Part shown: positions 17,165 to 25,194 of the stretch, in pieces
How the letters are laid out: each line of letters opens with the position of its first letter
Position numbering within the stretch: the first letter of the stretch is position 1
Source: Candidatus Baldrarchaeota archaeon
GTDB taxonomy: Archaea; Asgardarchaeota; Baldrarchaeia; Baldrarchaeales; DXJG01
Reading direction: 5' to 3'
Length of the DNA: 59,316 nt
NCBI GenBank assembly: GCA_030587435.1
Contig: JAUQZC010000041.1
Location: 1 to 59,316, forward strand
Notes under the pieces: generated by a model
What the model saw: the letters and a program-made list of their open reading frames with translations, nothing else
What the model was told of the DNA's origin: nothing
Databases searched by the model: none
Program-made: the position numbers and the translations under genes

Positions 17165-18027
17165 CTCACTTCATCTAACGCTTCAATTAAAGCTCTTTTC
17201 GTCAAAACAATGGACATCTCCTTACGGTACTCAGCTGAAGCCCTCACATCACTTATGGGGCTAATATCCTCCACAACCCAAACGCAGTTCTTTTCAACAA
17301 CATCCTTTGTCGCGGAAAGGCCTCTAAATTTATCTTCGGTCTTTTTAGCCCTTACAGGTGTGGGAGCAACCGAACCTAGAGCAATACGAACATCTTTAAA
17401 AACATCATCTTCAACGACCACTAGGGTTGCAACAGAAACAATTGAAAGCGTATGAGCAAACCTTCTACCAAGCTTTAAAAAAGCAGTGCCGGCGTGATTA
17501 GACATTATAGGTATCTGAATTTCCGTTAATAACTCATTATTTTTAAGTATGGTTTCACCTGGTCCGGTAAAAAACTGGTCAATAGGAACTGTTCTTTCAC
17601 CTTCAGAACTGGTAAGCTTTAACTCTGCCTCCAATACGAGTAAAGGTGGCGCTGTATCTGCTGCTGGAGAAGCATTACACAAATTTCCTCCAATAGTTCC
17701 CAAATTTCTTATTTGCCACGAAGCCATTTTCTCAACGGCATCCGAAAGGACATGAACATTTTCCCGTATAATAGGTGACGTCTCAATCTCTCTTAGGGTT
17801 GTCAAAGCACCTATTTTTATAACACCATCCTCCTTTGAAATAAACTTCAATTCCTCCAAACGAGACAAATCAATAACATATTTTGGTTTAACTACACCGT
17901 CTTTCATTTTAACTATTAAATCTGTCCCACCTGCTAATAGTTTAGCTTGTTCCCCATATTTATCGAGAAGTTCTAAAGCTTCCTCAAAACTTTTAGGTCG
18001 CAAATATTTGAATCTTGGCAGCATCAC
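17161..18027 (-). CDS. molybdenum hydroxylase FAD-binding subunit (CoxM-like)
   Basis: 288 residues with GGGAGGAG upstream (start GTG 18027 or ATG 18024). FAD-binding blocks are [15 protein letters not shown] and [21 protein letters not shown]; the C-terminal [10 protein letters not shown] region is the CO-dehydrogenase-flavoprotein C-terminal domain. It accepts electrons from the iron-sulfur subunit. It lies about 100 bases after the large subunit and overlaps the small-subunit gene by four bases. Confidence 0.92.
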   Translation of the reverse strand: MMLPRFKYLRPKSFEEALELLDKYGEQAKLLAGGTDLIVKMKDGVVKPKYVIDLSRLEELKFISKEDGVIKIGALTTLREIETSPIIRENVHVLSDAVEKMASWQIRNLGTIGGNLCNASPAADTAPPLLVLEAELKLTSSEGERTVPIDQFFTGPGETILKNNELLTEIQIPIMSNHAGTAFLKLGRRFAHTLSIVSVATLVVVEDDVFKDVRIALGSVAPTPVRAKKTEDKFRGLSATKDVVEKNCVWVVEDISPISDVRASAEYRKEMSIVLTKRALIEALDEVR

Positions 18028-18128
18028 AAGTCTCCTCCCTAAATTTTAGCTTTAACATCCCTCATTTACAACAACTTTCAAAACACCATATAATTTAACC
18101 AGCACCCTAACCATCTTCTAATCCTCTA

Positions 18129-20450
18129 TTAGCCTCTAGCTTTCTTTAAAGCGAAATATAGCTTCTCAGAGGTTGCCGGGATCTCTCTTATCCTTACACC
18201 AGTTGCATTATAAATAGCGTTTATAATAGCGGCGGGAGTGGGAATCAAAGCCATTTCACCAACACCCTTAGCGCCAAAAGGCCCATACTGATACAAATCT
18301 TCCACATAAACAGGCTTCATAACCTCCGGAACATCTTCAACCGTAGGAATCACGTAATCCGTAAGATTAGCGTTAAGAATAACACCATCCTTAAACACCA
18401 GTTCCTCCATAAGAGCGTAACCGAGACCCTGAGCTATAGCCCCCTCAAGCTGCCCTTCAACCAGCGTAGGATTCAAAATTTTACCAGCTGCCAAAGCAGG
18501 CCAAACCCTCAACACCTTTACCTGACCAGTTTCCATATCCACCTCCACTTCAGCAACATTAGCAACATAGCTATAAGCTGGATAAGCAAATCCTTGACCT
18601 CTCTCCTGATCAAATGTACCCTTAGGCAAGAAGAAGTATCCGGTGGCGCTCATCTCAACACCCGTCTCATAACATTTCTTAACAAGATCTCTCCACTCAA
18701 CATATTTGTCAGGTGCTCCACGGCAGTAAGCTTTGCCATCCCTAATCTCCACTTCCTCAGGAGTACATCCTAAAAGTTTAGCAGCAACCTTCTCAACTCT
18801 TTCCCTCAGCTTTGCAGCTGCTACAAATATACCAATACCTCCTATACTTGAGCCCCTTGAAGCATGAGTTGCACCAGTATCCGGTGCATCTGTAGTTCCA
18901 CCTACAATCTTAATGTGTTCAATAGGGATTCCAAGCACCTCAGAGACTATTTGAGCATGAGCTGTATGAGTTCCCTGACCAATTTCACATATACCAGTTC
19001 CACAAACAACGCTTCCATCCTTGTAAATGTTAATATAAGCATTAGACCAATCTGGAACACCCCTACTTGTGCTAATACCATGCCAGCCACATGCAATCCC
19101 TATACCACGCCGCTTAACACCCCCGTCCTTTCTGTACTCAGCCCACTTCCTCTTAAAATCTGAAACTTCAGCAAGCTTTTTAACAGCTTCACCAATACCA
19201 ACAGAATGATCTAACTTTTGACTGGTGATCGTAAGCGACCCAGGCTTCAAAATATTTCTCAACCTTATTTCAACAGGATCCAAACCAAGCTTCTCAGCCA
19301 ATTCATCCATTTGAGACTCGGCAGCAAACTGTATCTGCGGATTTCCAAAACCCCGGAAAGACCCTTCAAAAACCTTGTTAGTATATACAAGGAAACCATC
19401 AACCTTAGCGTTAGGGACTTCATAGGGACCAGAAGCATGCATAGTAGCCCTCCAAAGAACAAAAGGCCCCCTATTAGCATATGCACCCGAATCCAAAATT
19501 ATCTTGACTTGAATAGCGGTAAGTTTACCGTCACTAGTAGCACCAGACTTATACTCAATTATAGAGGGGTCTCGCTTGCAATGAGAAGTAAAAGAATCCT
19601 CCCTAGTATAAACAAGCATCGCAGGCCTACCAGTTTTATAAGCTACAAGAGCAGCCTTAGCAGTAACAAGAGGACCCATATCATCTTTTCCACCAAAAGC
19701 ACCGCCAACACTAGCTTGAACAATCCTAACCTGAGCCATATCCAAACCTAATACTCTAGATGTAATTGTTTGACAGAGATGTGGATATTGAATAGAACTA
19801 ATCACAGTAATTCTCCCCGGCTCAGGAACAGCCACAGCCCCCTCAGTTTCAAGATAAACATGATCTTGATGACCAGTTCTATACGTATTTTCAACGATCA
19901 CATCAGCTTGCTCAAAACCCTTCTCCACATCCCCCTTCCTAACCTTCGTTGTTTCCGCAATATTGGAACCTCTTTCCTCGTGAACCAGAACCTTAGAATT
20001 CATAGCTTCAAGAGGGTCGAAAACAGCCGGCAAAGGCTCATATTCAACTTTAACAAGTCTCGCAGCCTCCTCAGCTACATCAGGATCTTCAGCAGCAACA
20101 AGAGCAACAACCTCACCGTGAAATCTAACCTTCCCCTCAGCTAGCAGAGGCTGATCGGGCAAAGCATAACCAACCTGATTTATACCAGGTATATCCTTGG
20201 CAGTAAAAACTCCAACAACCCCAGGTAGCCTTAAAGCACTACTAACATCTATTTTCTTAATTCTTCCATGGGGAATTGTACTTTTAACGAGGCGTACATA
20301 AAGCATTCCATCAAAAAAGTAATCTTCAACATACTTAGCTTTTCCAAGAACCTTTTCTAAAGCATCTACTCTCCGAACACCCTTACCAACAACCAAAAAC
20401 CCCTTAGCTTTCTTCCATTTTTCGAAAAGCCTTAGAAACTCCTCACTCAA
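18129..20450 (-). CDS. molybdenum hydroxylase large subunit (xanthine dehydrogenase family)
   Basis: 773 residues from TTG 20450, with GGGTGG nearby. The aldehyde-oxidase/xanthine-dehydrogenase a/b hammerhead domain is N-terminal (GKAKYVEDYFFDGMLYVR). Molybdopterin-binding blocks follow: GGAFGGKDD, FEGSFRGFGNPQ, CEIGQGTHTAHAQI and the C-terminal GAKGVGE with the catalytic Glu. The active-site loop is not AYxCSFR, so this is not an aerobic form I CO dehydrogenase. The FRGFGNPQ form fits purine, aldehyde, nicotinate or aromatic hydroxylases. The substrate is open. MocA-like and XdhC-like factors nearby support molybdopterin cytosine dinucleotide cofactor. Confidence 0.9.
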   Translation of the reverse strand: MSEEFLRLFEKWKKAKGFLVVGKGVRRVDALEKVLGKAKYVEDYFFDGMLYVRLVKSTIPHGRIKKIDVSSALRLPGVVGVFTAKDIPGINQVGYALPDQPLLAEGKVRFHGEVVALVAAEDPDVAEEAARLVKVEYEPLPAVFDPLEAMNSKVLVHEERGSNIAETTKVRKGDVEKGFEQADVIVENTYRTGHQDHVYLETEGAVAVPEPGRITVISSIQYPHLCQTITSRVLGLDMAQVRIVQASVGGAFGGKDDMGPLVTAKAALVAYKTGRPAMLVYTREDSFTSHCKRDPSIIEYKSGATSDGKLTAIQVKIILDSGAYANRGPFVLWRATMHASGPYEVPNAKVDGFLVYTNKVFEGSFRGFGNPQIQFAAESQMDELAEKLGLDPVEIRLRNILKPGSLTITSQKLDHSVGIGEAVKKLAEVSDFKRKWAEYRKDGGVKRRGIGIACGWHGISTSRGVPDWSNAYINIYKDGSVVCGTGICEIGQGTHTAHAQIVSEVLGIPIEHIKIVGGTTDAPDTGATHASRGSSIGGIGIFVAAAKLRERVEKVAAKLLGCTPEEVEIRDGKAYCRGAPDKYVEWRDLVKKCYETGVEMSATGYFFLPKGTFDQERGQGFAYPAYSYVANVAEVEVDMETGQVKVLRVWPALAAGKILNPTLVEGQLEGAIAQGLGYALMEELVFKDGVILNANLTDYVIPTVEDVPEVMKPVYVEDLYQYGPFGAKGVGEMALIPTPAAIINAIYNATGVRIREIPATSEKLYFALKKARG

Positions 20451-20569
20451 ACAACCACCCTCTCTCTTTTATCACGACACCATACCCCAAGATCTATCCA
20501 ACCAATATTTAATTAATTAATTTCATATCGTAATTTCATGTAAATTGTTGAGTAATCACCAAAGGTAAA

Positions 20570-20779
20570 CTATAGTAATCCACCTGTATTTATTTTCTTC
20601 GCTTCAATAGCTATCACCGGTAAATCGTCGCCAATATCGACTTTACAGTAGAAGGTGACCCAATCTACCACTGTCAAATACAGCTTCTTTTTATTAAATA
20701 TCCCTATAATTCCCTTTATCACAACTCCCTTAGTCTTTTCAACGATATTCAGGAACGTTGCACGATCCACCTCGGCCAA
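20570..20779 (-). CDS. small protein of unknown function upstream of the hydroxylase operon
   Basis: 69 residues from TTG 20779, with GGAGG four bases upstream, no recognised family. It has alternating hydrophobic and charged strands (KGVVIKGIIGIFNKKKLYLTVVDWVTFYCKV split by turns), like a small beta protein. The same frame stays open upstream for about 29 more codons, encoding an alanine/glycine-rich stretch (TAGAVAVAAAAGVRRLLVGG) like a membrane or signal segment. A strong GGAGGTGA (20867-20874) sits before that extension, but no ATG, GTG or TTG follows in this frame. The real product may therefore be a longer anchored protein with a one-base error or an unusual start. Confidence 0.45.
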   Translation of the reverse strand: MAEVDRATFLNIVEKTKGVVIKGIIGIFNKKKLYLTVVDWVTFYCKVDIGDDLPVIAIEAKKINTGGLL

Positions 20780-20879
20780 AATACCTCCAACTAATAGTCT
20801 CCTTACCCCGGCAGCAGCTGCTACAGCAACTGCACCTGCCGTACCAGAAGTTACCGCTAATAATATTCACCTCCATCTA

Positions 20880-21282
20880 TAACAAACTGCTTAACTTTAA
20901 ATTTACTTCCCTTTAAATTCCCTCTAGCAATATACCACAATAAACTTTCGTTACAGACTCAAGTCAAAATAGGAATACATAGCAACAAACTGGTAACATG
21001 GAATAAGCTTAGAGATCTAATTGAAACAACATCTGCAAAACAAAGTCACATTCTCGCTTGATCTAATTATAGTATTAGTTTCTGTTTCATGTAGCATTCT
21101 TACTGGATACAAGTCAATATATTAGAGAGAATGCTAAGAGATTTCCGTATAGCAGTTGAAAAAGGTGTAGTAATTCGTGGTTTTAGAAATAATTAGCTCT
21201 TTCCTTTTGTAATAATTTTTGGATGGGGATTCAAATGTTGCTTTTAACACCGCAAAAGTTTTAATTAAAAGTTTCAATTAAA
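20880..21282. other. intergenic, no gene recognised
   Basis: About 400 bases. Short open stretches exist (for example MLRDFRIAVEKGVVIRGF from about 21131 on the plus strand) but none has a ribosome site or recognisable domain. It probably holds decayed sequence. Confidence 0.4.
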
Positions 21283-21867
21283 CTAGCTGTTAAATAATTT
21301 TGCTAGGTCTTCTTTTGTGTCTATATCTATTAAAACACCTGGTGAGCCTGTTTCAGCTAAAATTATTTTTCTTCGATGTTTACGGACAACGGCTTTCAGA
21401 CCCTGTTCTTCCTCTCTTATTTCCTTTATTTCGTCGAAAAGTTTCCGAGAGAAGAGAATTGGATGACCAGGCTTCCCTTTATAAGATGCAATAACGATTT
21501 CTGCTCTAGTTTCCTTGAACTTTGAAATCACTTTGTTAACGTCTTCTGCTGTTACCAGTGGGTAGTCGCCGGGTAAAAACAAAACTGCTTCCGCTTCTCT
21601 TGAAACTTTTGACAGTCCCTTTTTTACAGAGGAACTCATACCCTCTTCAAAATTTTCATTTAAAACAATTTTACAAGGTAAGTCGCGCAAAATTTTCTCA
21701 ACTTCCTCAGCCATGTAGCCCAAGACAACAATAACTTCATCAACCTGAGAATTTAAAGCATTTTTAACAACTCTACGTATCAAAGGCTCGCCGAAAACCT
21801 TTACAAGCATCTTATTTTCCCCAAACCTTTCAGACTTACCGGCAGCCAAAATAACCAAAGAAAACAT
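21283..21867 (-). CDS. mocA: MocA-like molybdenum cofactor cytidylyltransferase
   Basis: 194 residues. The nucleotidyltransferase start VILAAGKSERFGENKMLV is the G-rich NTP-binding loop. LFLPGDYPLV has the metal-binding Asp, and GKPGHPILFSRKLFDEI plus GVLIDIDTKEDL are typical of the MobA/MocA group. MocA adds CMP to molybdopterin, giving the cytosine dinucleotide form used by xanthine dehydrogenase/CO dehydrogenase-family enzymes, which fits the hydroxylase operon at 16676-20450. A decayed partial copy of its 3' half lies at 22820-22948. Confidence 0.85.
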   Translation of the reverse strand: MFSLVILAAGKSERFGENKMLVKVFGEPLIRRVVKNALNSQVDEVIVVLGYMAEEVEKILRDLPCKIVLNENFEEGMSSSVKKGLSKVSREAEAVLFLPGDYPLVTAEDVNKVISKFKETRAEIVIASYKGKPGHPILFSRKLFDEIKEIREEEQGLKAVVRKHRRKIILAETGSPGVLIDIDTKEDLAKLFNS

Positions 21868-21983
21868 AAGCTCACCACACTATATGATATTATTTATTTT
21901 AAGTAAGTTTGTAGTTTGGTCTTTGGGATTTGCACTATTTCTCTATCGACAAGAAAAGAACATTATTCATCACGTATTAGCTA

Positions 21984-22406
21984 TCAGACAAATGGTTTGG
22001 CCAAATAAAGTTTATTTTCTTTTCCTCTTAAGCATAGGTAAAGCTTGTTTAGTATTTTTCTACCAATTATAGTTCCTAGCTTGCCAATTTGAGGTAGGTG
22101 CGCTTTAACTCTGAACCATCAATTTGCAATGAAAACATCCAATATATATGTGTTACATGGGATTCCAAGTCCAGCGGCATCTAGTTCTTCAAATCCATCA
22201 GGTTTTTCCACGTAATTCGTAATAAAGTCTCCAAGAGGACGTGATAATATTAATGCTTCATCAAAACCAGTATCCACTAAGGCTTGAGTATTAATAGCGT
22301 ATTTTAATTCGCTTCTATATATTTTGACTTGCACCACAGGGTAAGGTTCAACGCCGATTTCTTCCAAGTATTTATGTTCTTCAAATAGCTCCAATTCACA
22401 TTTCAA
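21984..22406 (-). pseudogene. retropepsin-like (clan AA) protein, interrupted by one in-frame TGA
   Basis: The frame from ATG 22406 is open for 95 codons, meets TGA at 22119-22121, then continues in the same frame for about 45 codons to TGA 21984. The first part has the active-site-like ALVDTGFDEALIL. The part after the stop has IIGRKILNKLYLCLRG, which matches LAGRSFLNQYKILLNG in the intact relative at 22933-23352. The two proteins would then be about equal in length (140 versus 139). It overlaps the upstream helix-turn-helix gene by four bases. Retropepsin-like archaeal proteins of this type are poorly understood; a single Asp-[ST]-Gly per chain implies dimer activity. Confidence 0.65.
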
Positions 22407-22702
22407 GTCAAATCCTCCACTTCATAGGTTTTTGATGGAGGTTCTGTCAACTCAAAAGTAGTACCTACTCGTATCTTTGGGACGGTTAATAGCTTAGCCC
22501 CACGAGGCCTATTATACATAAATAAACGTTCTTTTTTGGTTTTTATTTCGATTACAACGCCAATATTTTTTAAACTTTTTAAATATCTTTTACATGTTTT
22601 CCAACCTATGTTCAATTCCTCGGACAATTCCTTTATTGATTTCGGCTCTTCACTTAAGAGTTTAACCAATTTCTCGATAAGTTCGATTTTCATCCTGATC
22701 AC
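22403..22702 (-). CDS. winged helix-turn-helix regulator paired with retropepsin-like gene
   Basis: About 96-99 residues (start GTG 22702 or ATG 22693). The N-terminal 60 residues are an ArsR/MarR-like helix-turn-helix (SIKELSEELNIGWKTCKRYL, then a wing around VVIEIKTKKERLF). The C-terminal 35 residues are not recognised and may contact the partner. The next gene starts within its stop (ATGA overlap). A perfect 20-base palindrome lies seven bases before the GTG, so autoregulation is likely. The layout resembles a toxin-antitoxin operon, but no toxicity is shown. Confidence 0.75.
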   Translation of the reverse strand: MIRMKIELIEKLVKLLSEEPKSIKELSEELNIGWKTCKRYLKSLKNIGVVIEIKTKKERLFMYNRPRGAKLLTVPKIRVGTTFELTEPPSKTYEVEDLT

Positions 22703-22708
22703 ACGTTG

Positions 22709-22744
22709 AAGTTAGAGTACTCTAACTTTTAAGTGTTCTAACTT
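22709..22744. promoter_or_regulatory. palindromic operator with third half-site
   Basis: AAGTTAGAGTACTCTAACTT (22709-22728) is a perfect 20-base palindrome. A further TCTAACTT half-site is at 22737-22744. Between them, on the minus strand, CTTAAAAG (22727-22734) looks like the TATA box of the regulator gene. Binding here would block the promoter. The natural candidate is the helix-turn-helix protein at 22403. Confidence 0.75.
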
Positions 22745-22819
22745 AATAAAGCGTTAGCCTTAACGTCATCAAAACAATACTCAATCCAGGTTAATCGTTC
22801 AATAATTCTGTTTAATTTT

Positions 22820-22948
22820 CTCTCGTATCTACATCCATTAAAAATACTTAGGAAACCTACTTCTGTTAATACTACATTTTCTTTACGTTTACGAACAACG
22901 GCTTTCGAATCTTGTTTTCTTTTCTTATTCTTTTATCTCGCCAAAAAG
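22820..22948 (-). pseudogene. decayed copy of the mocA 3' half
   Basis: The bases align with 21318-21445 inside mocA; for example ACAACGGCTTTC is identical and GTATCTACATCCATTAAAA matches GTCTATATCTATTAAAA. On the minus strand the reading SKAVVRKRKENVVLTEVG parallels LKAVVRKHRRKIILAETG. Frameshifts and stops are present. The fragment runs into the 3' end of the retropepsin-like gene at 22933. Confidence 0.75.
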
Positions 22949-23352
22949 CAAGTTTCTTCTTCTGGGCCGTTCAGCAGTATTTTGTATTGGTTTAAGAAGC
23001 TTCTGCCTGCAAGGGTTTCTTCACAGTTTTCATATGTTTCAAGGAATGTTAAAATTTTCAGTTTGGCTTTTGGGATTTGTACGATTCCTCTAGATACTTT
23101 TAGTGGTTCTTTGATGCCTGTTGGGTGTTCTACATAAGCTTTTACGGGTGCTAAGTAAAGGTTCAGGTTTAAAGACCAATTAAACACCTTATCGGGAATA
23201 AGGACGTATCCATCATATCCACTATCGACAAGAAGAGGAATTGTGCCGATATGTGGAAAACTTAATTTTTCGTCTGGTGTTAAAAATACGACTTCTATTA
23301 TTGGTGCAGGTGGGTCAAAATTTTTCGAGTAATTCCAGCAAAACTTGTTCAT
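22933..23352 (-). CDS. retropepsin-like (clan AA) aspartic protease homologue
   Basis: 139 residues. The active-site-like block is IPLLVDSGYDGYVLIPD, with a DSG triad in a hydrophobic strand. A second structural block, TLAGRSFLNQYKILLNG, matches the ILGR-type helix of single-domain retropepsins. ATG 23352 overlaps the stop of the upstream gene by four bases (ATGA). Its relative at 21984-22406 has the same layout with a different DNA-binding partner. Whether it cuts its partner, another protein, or nothing is unknown. Confidence 0.7.
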   Translation of the reverse strand: MNKFCWNYSKNFDPPAPIIEVVFLTPDEKLSFPHIGTIPLLVDSGYDGYVLIPDKVFNWSLNLNLYLAPVKAYVEHPTGIKEPLKVSRGIVQIPKAKLKILTFLETYENCEETLAGRSFLNQYKILLNGPEEETCFLAR

Positions 23353-23768
23353 GTTTCTTTTCTCCTTAAACTTCTCCCTCTAATTTTCCTTACGGCTTGT
23401 TCCTCTATTTTTTCTCCGACCTTCCATAAAATTCTGTGCTGTTTGTAATTTGTGACCTTGTTAGCTTTTTCTAAAACTTCTTTGATGTTGTCACCAATAG
23501 CTACTATTTGGCCATTTGCAATTACCACCCACTTGCCACGGTGTTTTTGTTCAAAATTTTTTCTTACTTCCATTAATTTCTTCCAGTTCTCCTCATCTTC
23601 TTTGTTTGAGCTTTTAACAGGTTCAATTATAAGCTTTCCTTTTACGATACGAATATTTACTTCGTCATAGGGTTTAAAGGGAAAGGCGGAATCATTGCTA
23701 AGTTTCTTTGAAATATACAGGTAAAGTCCTCCACCCTTATGCGGAACAAACTTACCTTTACCCTTCAT
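23349..23768 (-). CDS. AbrB-like domain plus DUF5678, partner of retropepsin-like protein
   Basis: 139 residues from ATG 23768; the frame is open further upstream but the domain starts here (MKGKGKFVPHKGG). Residues 1-52 look like an AbrB-type swapped hairpin (LYLYISKKLSNDSAFPF, then KPYDEVNIRIVKGKLIIEPV). Residues about 80-110 match DUF5678 (GKWVVIANGQIVAIGDNI, then KEVLEKANK). The basic C-terminal tail ends just as the protease-like gene begins. This two-gene unit parallels the helix-turn-helix plus protease unit next door. Confidence 0.65.
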   Translation of the reverse strand: MKGKGKFVPHKGGGLYLYISKKLSNDSAFPFKPYDEVNIRIVKGKLIIEPVKSSNKEDEENWKKLMEVRKNFEQKHRGKWVVIANGQIVAIGDNIKEVLEKANKVTNYKQHRILWKVGEKIEEQAVRKIRGRSLRRKET

Positions 23769-24104
23769 TTTAATACTCAAAACTAAAGTACATAAAAATG
23801 ATATATAAAATTTTACATAAAAACTTAGAAGGTTAACTTCTTCCAAAATAAACTGGCCCTTCTTTGAAAATTTAAAACCTCAAAAATTCACTTCAACAAT
23901 TTTCAATGCAGATCGACAAACATTCGAAACACCTAATCAATTATTGAAATCTGACAGTGAAAAGACTGAAACGTTACTAAACCCATTGAAATGTAAAGGT
24001 ATAATCTTCCATCCTTATGTGTAATAGTTAAATTTGTCGAAGTTAAATTTATAAGAGATAAAATTAAGAGGAAAATTAACAGTCTTCAATTGATCTGAGG
24101 CCTA
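23769..24104. other. intergenic with promoter-like sequence
   Basis: No gene seen. A direct repeat of GTTAAATTT occurs near 24027 and 24045, followed by TTATAAGAG, a plausible TATA region for the small membrane protein at 24105 (CTGAGG ribosome-like site). Confidence 0.35.
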
Positions 24105-24323
24105 ATGGACCGGAAAGTTTCTAAGAGAAATCTTATATCAACTTTAGCTGCTGGAATTCTTTGGATGGCGGCTACGTATGTTACGTATATTCAAGACAAA
24201 ATAATACGGTCCTCACCTGAAGAAATCCCTAAATATATGCCCTTTACCCAACTTGCACTCGGAGTAATCCTAATACTAATAATTATCACATTTGGATTTT
24301 CTACACCGAAAACAAGCAACTAG
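24105..24323 (+). CDS. small two-helix membrane protein
   Basis: 72 residues, family not recognised. Two hydrophobic segments (LISTLAAGILWMAATYVTYI and LALGVILILIIITFGF) are joined by a short charged loop, giving a hairpin in the membrane. It precedes two further small membrane genes on the same strand, 43 bases apart, so they may form an operon. Function unknown. Confidence 0.55.
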   Translation: MDRKVSKRNLISTLAAGILWMAATYVTYIQDKIIRSSPEEIPKYMPFTQLALGVILILIIITFGFSTPKTSN

Positions 24324-24366
24324 ACCAAGGATCTAATTAAACCCTCAATGTCACAAGGGGAGAATA

Positions 24367-24714
24367 GTGATTAAAAAACTTGCTCTGATAGTTATCCTTT
24401 TAGGGTTTTGGGGTCTACCTGTTGTCCTCGCTAATTTTCTCTATTTAGGAGCCATGTGGGGTTTTGGAGCTTTATTCTGGTTAATAGTTACAATATTATG
24501 TTTTCTTTTCGACTATTATAGGAAGAGATATGAAGAGCCTTTGTCCAGAAAGTGGGAGATATTTGCAATTCTTGTAGGATTCCTAGGCCTAATATATGCT
24601 CCAATAGTCTATCTACTATATTCAGTAATCCGCGGCTTTATTATAGTTACATACTTGGTATTTTCAGGGATAATTGTGGCAGCAACCAGGATATTATTCA
24701 ACAAATCAAACTAA
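24367..24714 (+). CDS. four-helix membrane protein, unknown
   Basis: 115 residues from GTG with AGGGGAGA upstream. Four hydrophobic segments: LALIVILLGFWGLPVVLANF, GFGALFWLIVTILCFLF, IFAILVGFLGLIYAPIVYLL and IIVTYLVFSGIIVAAT. No charged residues suggest a transport path. Not recognised; probably co-transcribed with its small membrane neighbours. Confidence 0.55.
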   Translation: MIKKLALIVILLGFWGLPVVLANFLYLGAMWGFGALFWLIVTILCFLFDYYRKRYEEPLSRKWEIFAILVGFLGLIYAPIVYLLYSVIRGFIIVTYLVFSGIIVAATRILFNKSN

Positions 24715-24745
24715 AAATCCATATATGGTTTAAAGGAGGAAAATT

Positions 24746-25161
24746 ATGGTTAAGGTGAAAGTTAGAAGACAAACATTATGGGATAGTATGCTATACTGGT
24801 TATCTATTTTCTCCATTTTTGTTTCATGGACTGTGTTTTCTACGGATTCAATTTGATTAAAAAATTGGAAAAGTTGCTTTTAGAAACAACATTTGCATCC
24901 ATAATATACTTACTTTTTGAACCACCACAGTTCTCACGAAAATGGAGAATTGGAACTATAATTCTCTGCTCCACTTGCTTCACATTAATTGTACCGATTC
25001 GTACCTTATTTGAAACCTTAATACTAACGCAAACTAATAGCGTCATAACGGTAGTTTCCATCATAGAAATAATAGTATTTTCACTGGTAACGAGAATACC
25101 GTTTAATCCTTCACTAAGAAAAACATTATTTAGAAGAAAAGAAATCTGTAACGAAGAGTAA
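24746..25161 (+). pseudogene. small membrane protein split by a likely one-base frameshift
   Basis: GGAGG at 24735-24739 drives ATG 24746, which gives only 36 residues (MVKVKVRRQTLWDS, then a membrane segment) before TGA 24856. A second frame is open from before 24826 to 25161. Adding one T to the TTTT run at 24836-24839 joins them as SWTVFFYGFNLIKKLEK, giving one protein of about 138 residues with three membrane segments. Either a sequence error, a broken gene, or two overlapping small genes. Confidence 0.5.
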
Positions 25162-25194
25162 AACCTTTTAACTACTAAAGCTTCCTTAATGAAG

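Noticed and set aside
19218..19751. 177-codon open frame on the plus strand
   Set aside because: It lies antisense within the well-supported hydroxylase large-subunit gene, has no ribosome site and a composition rich in Ser, Thr and Arg typical of a shadow frame.
16676..20450. Aerobic CO dehydrogenase (coxLMS) label
   Set aside because: The subunit set fits, but the large subunit lacks the AYxCSFR loop of form I CO dehydrogenase; I kept the broader molybdenum hydroxylase call.
22119..22121. TGA as a recoded codon (selenocysteine or Trp)
   Set aside because: No SECIS-like hairpin was evident and other genes here use TGA as a normal stop; a point change or sequence error is simpler.
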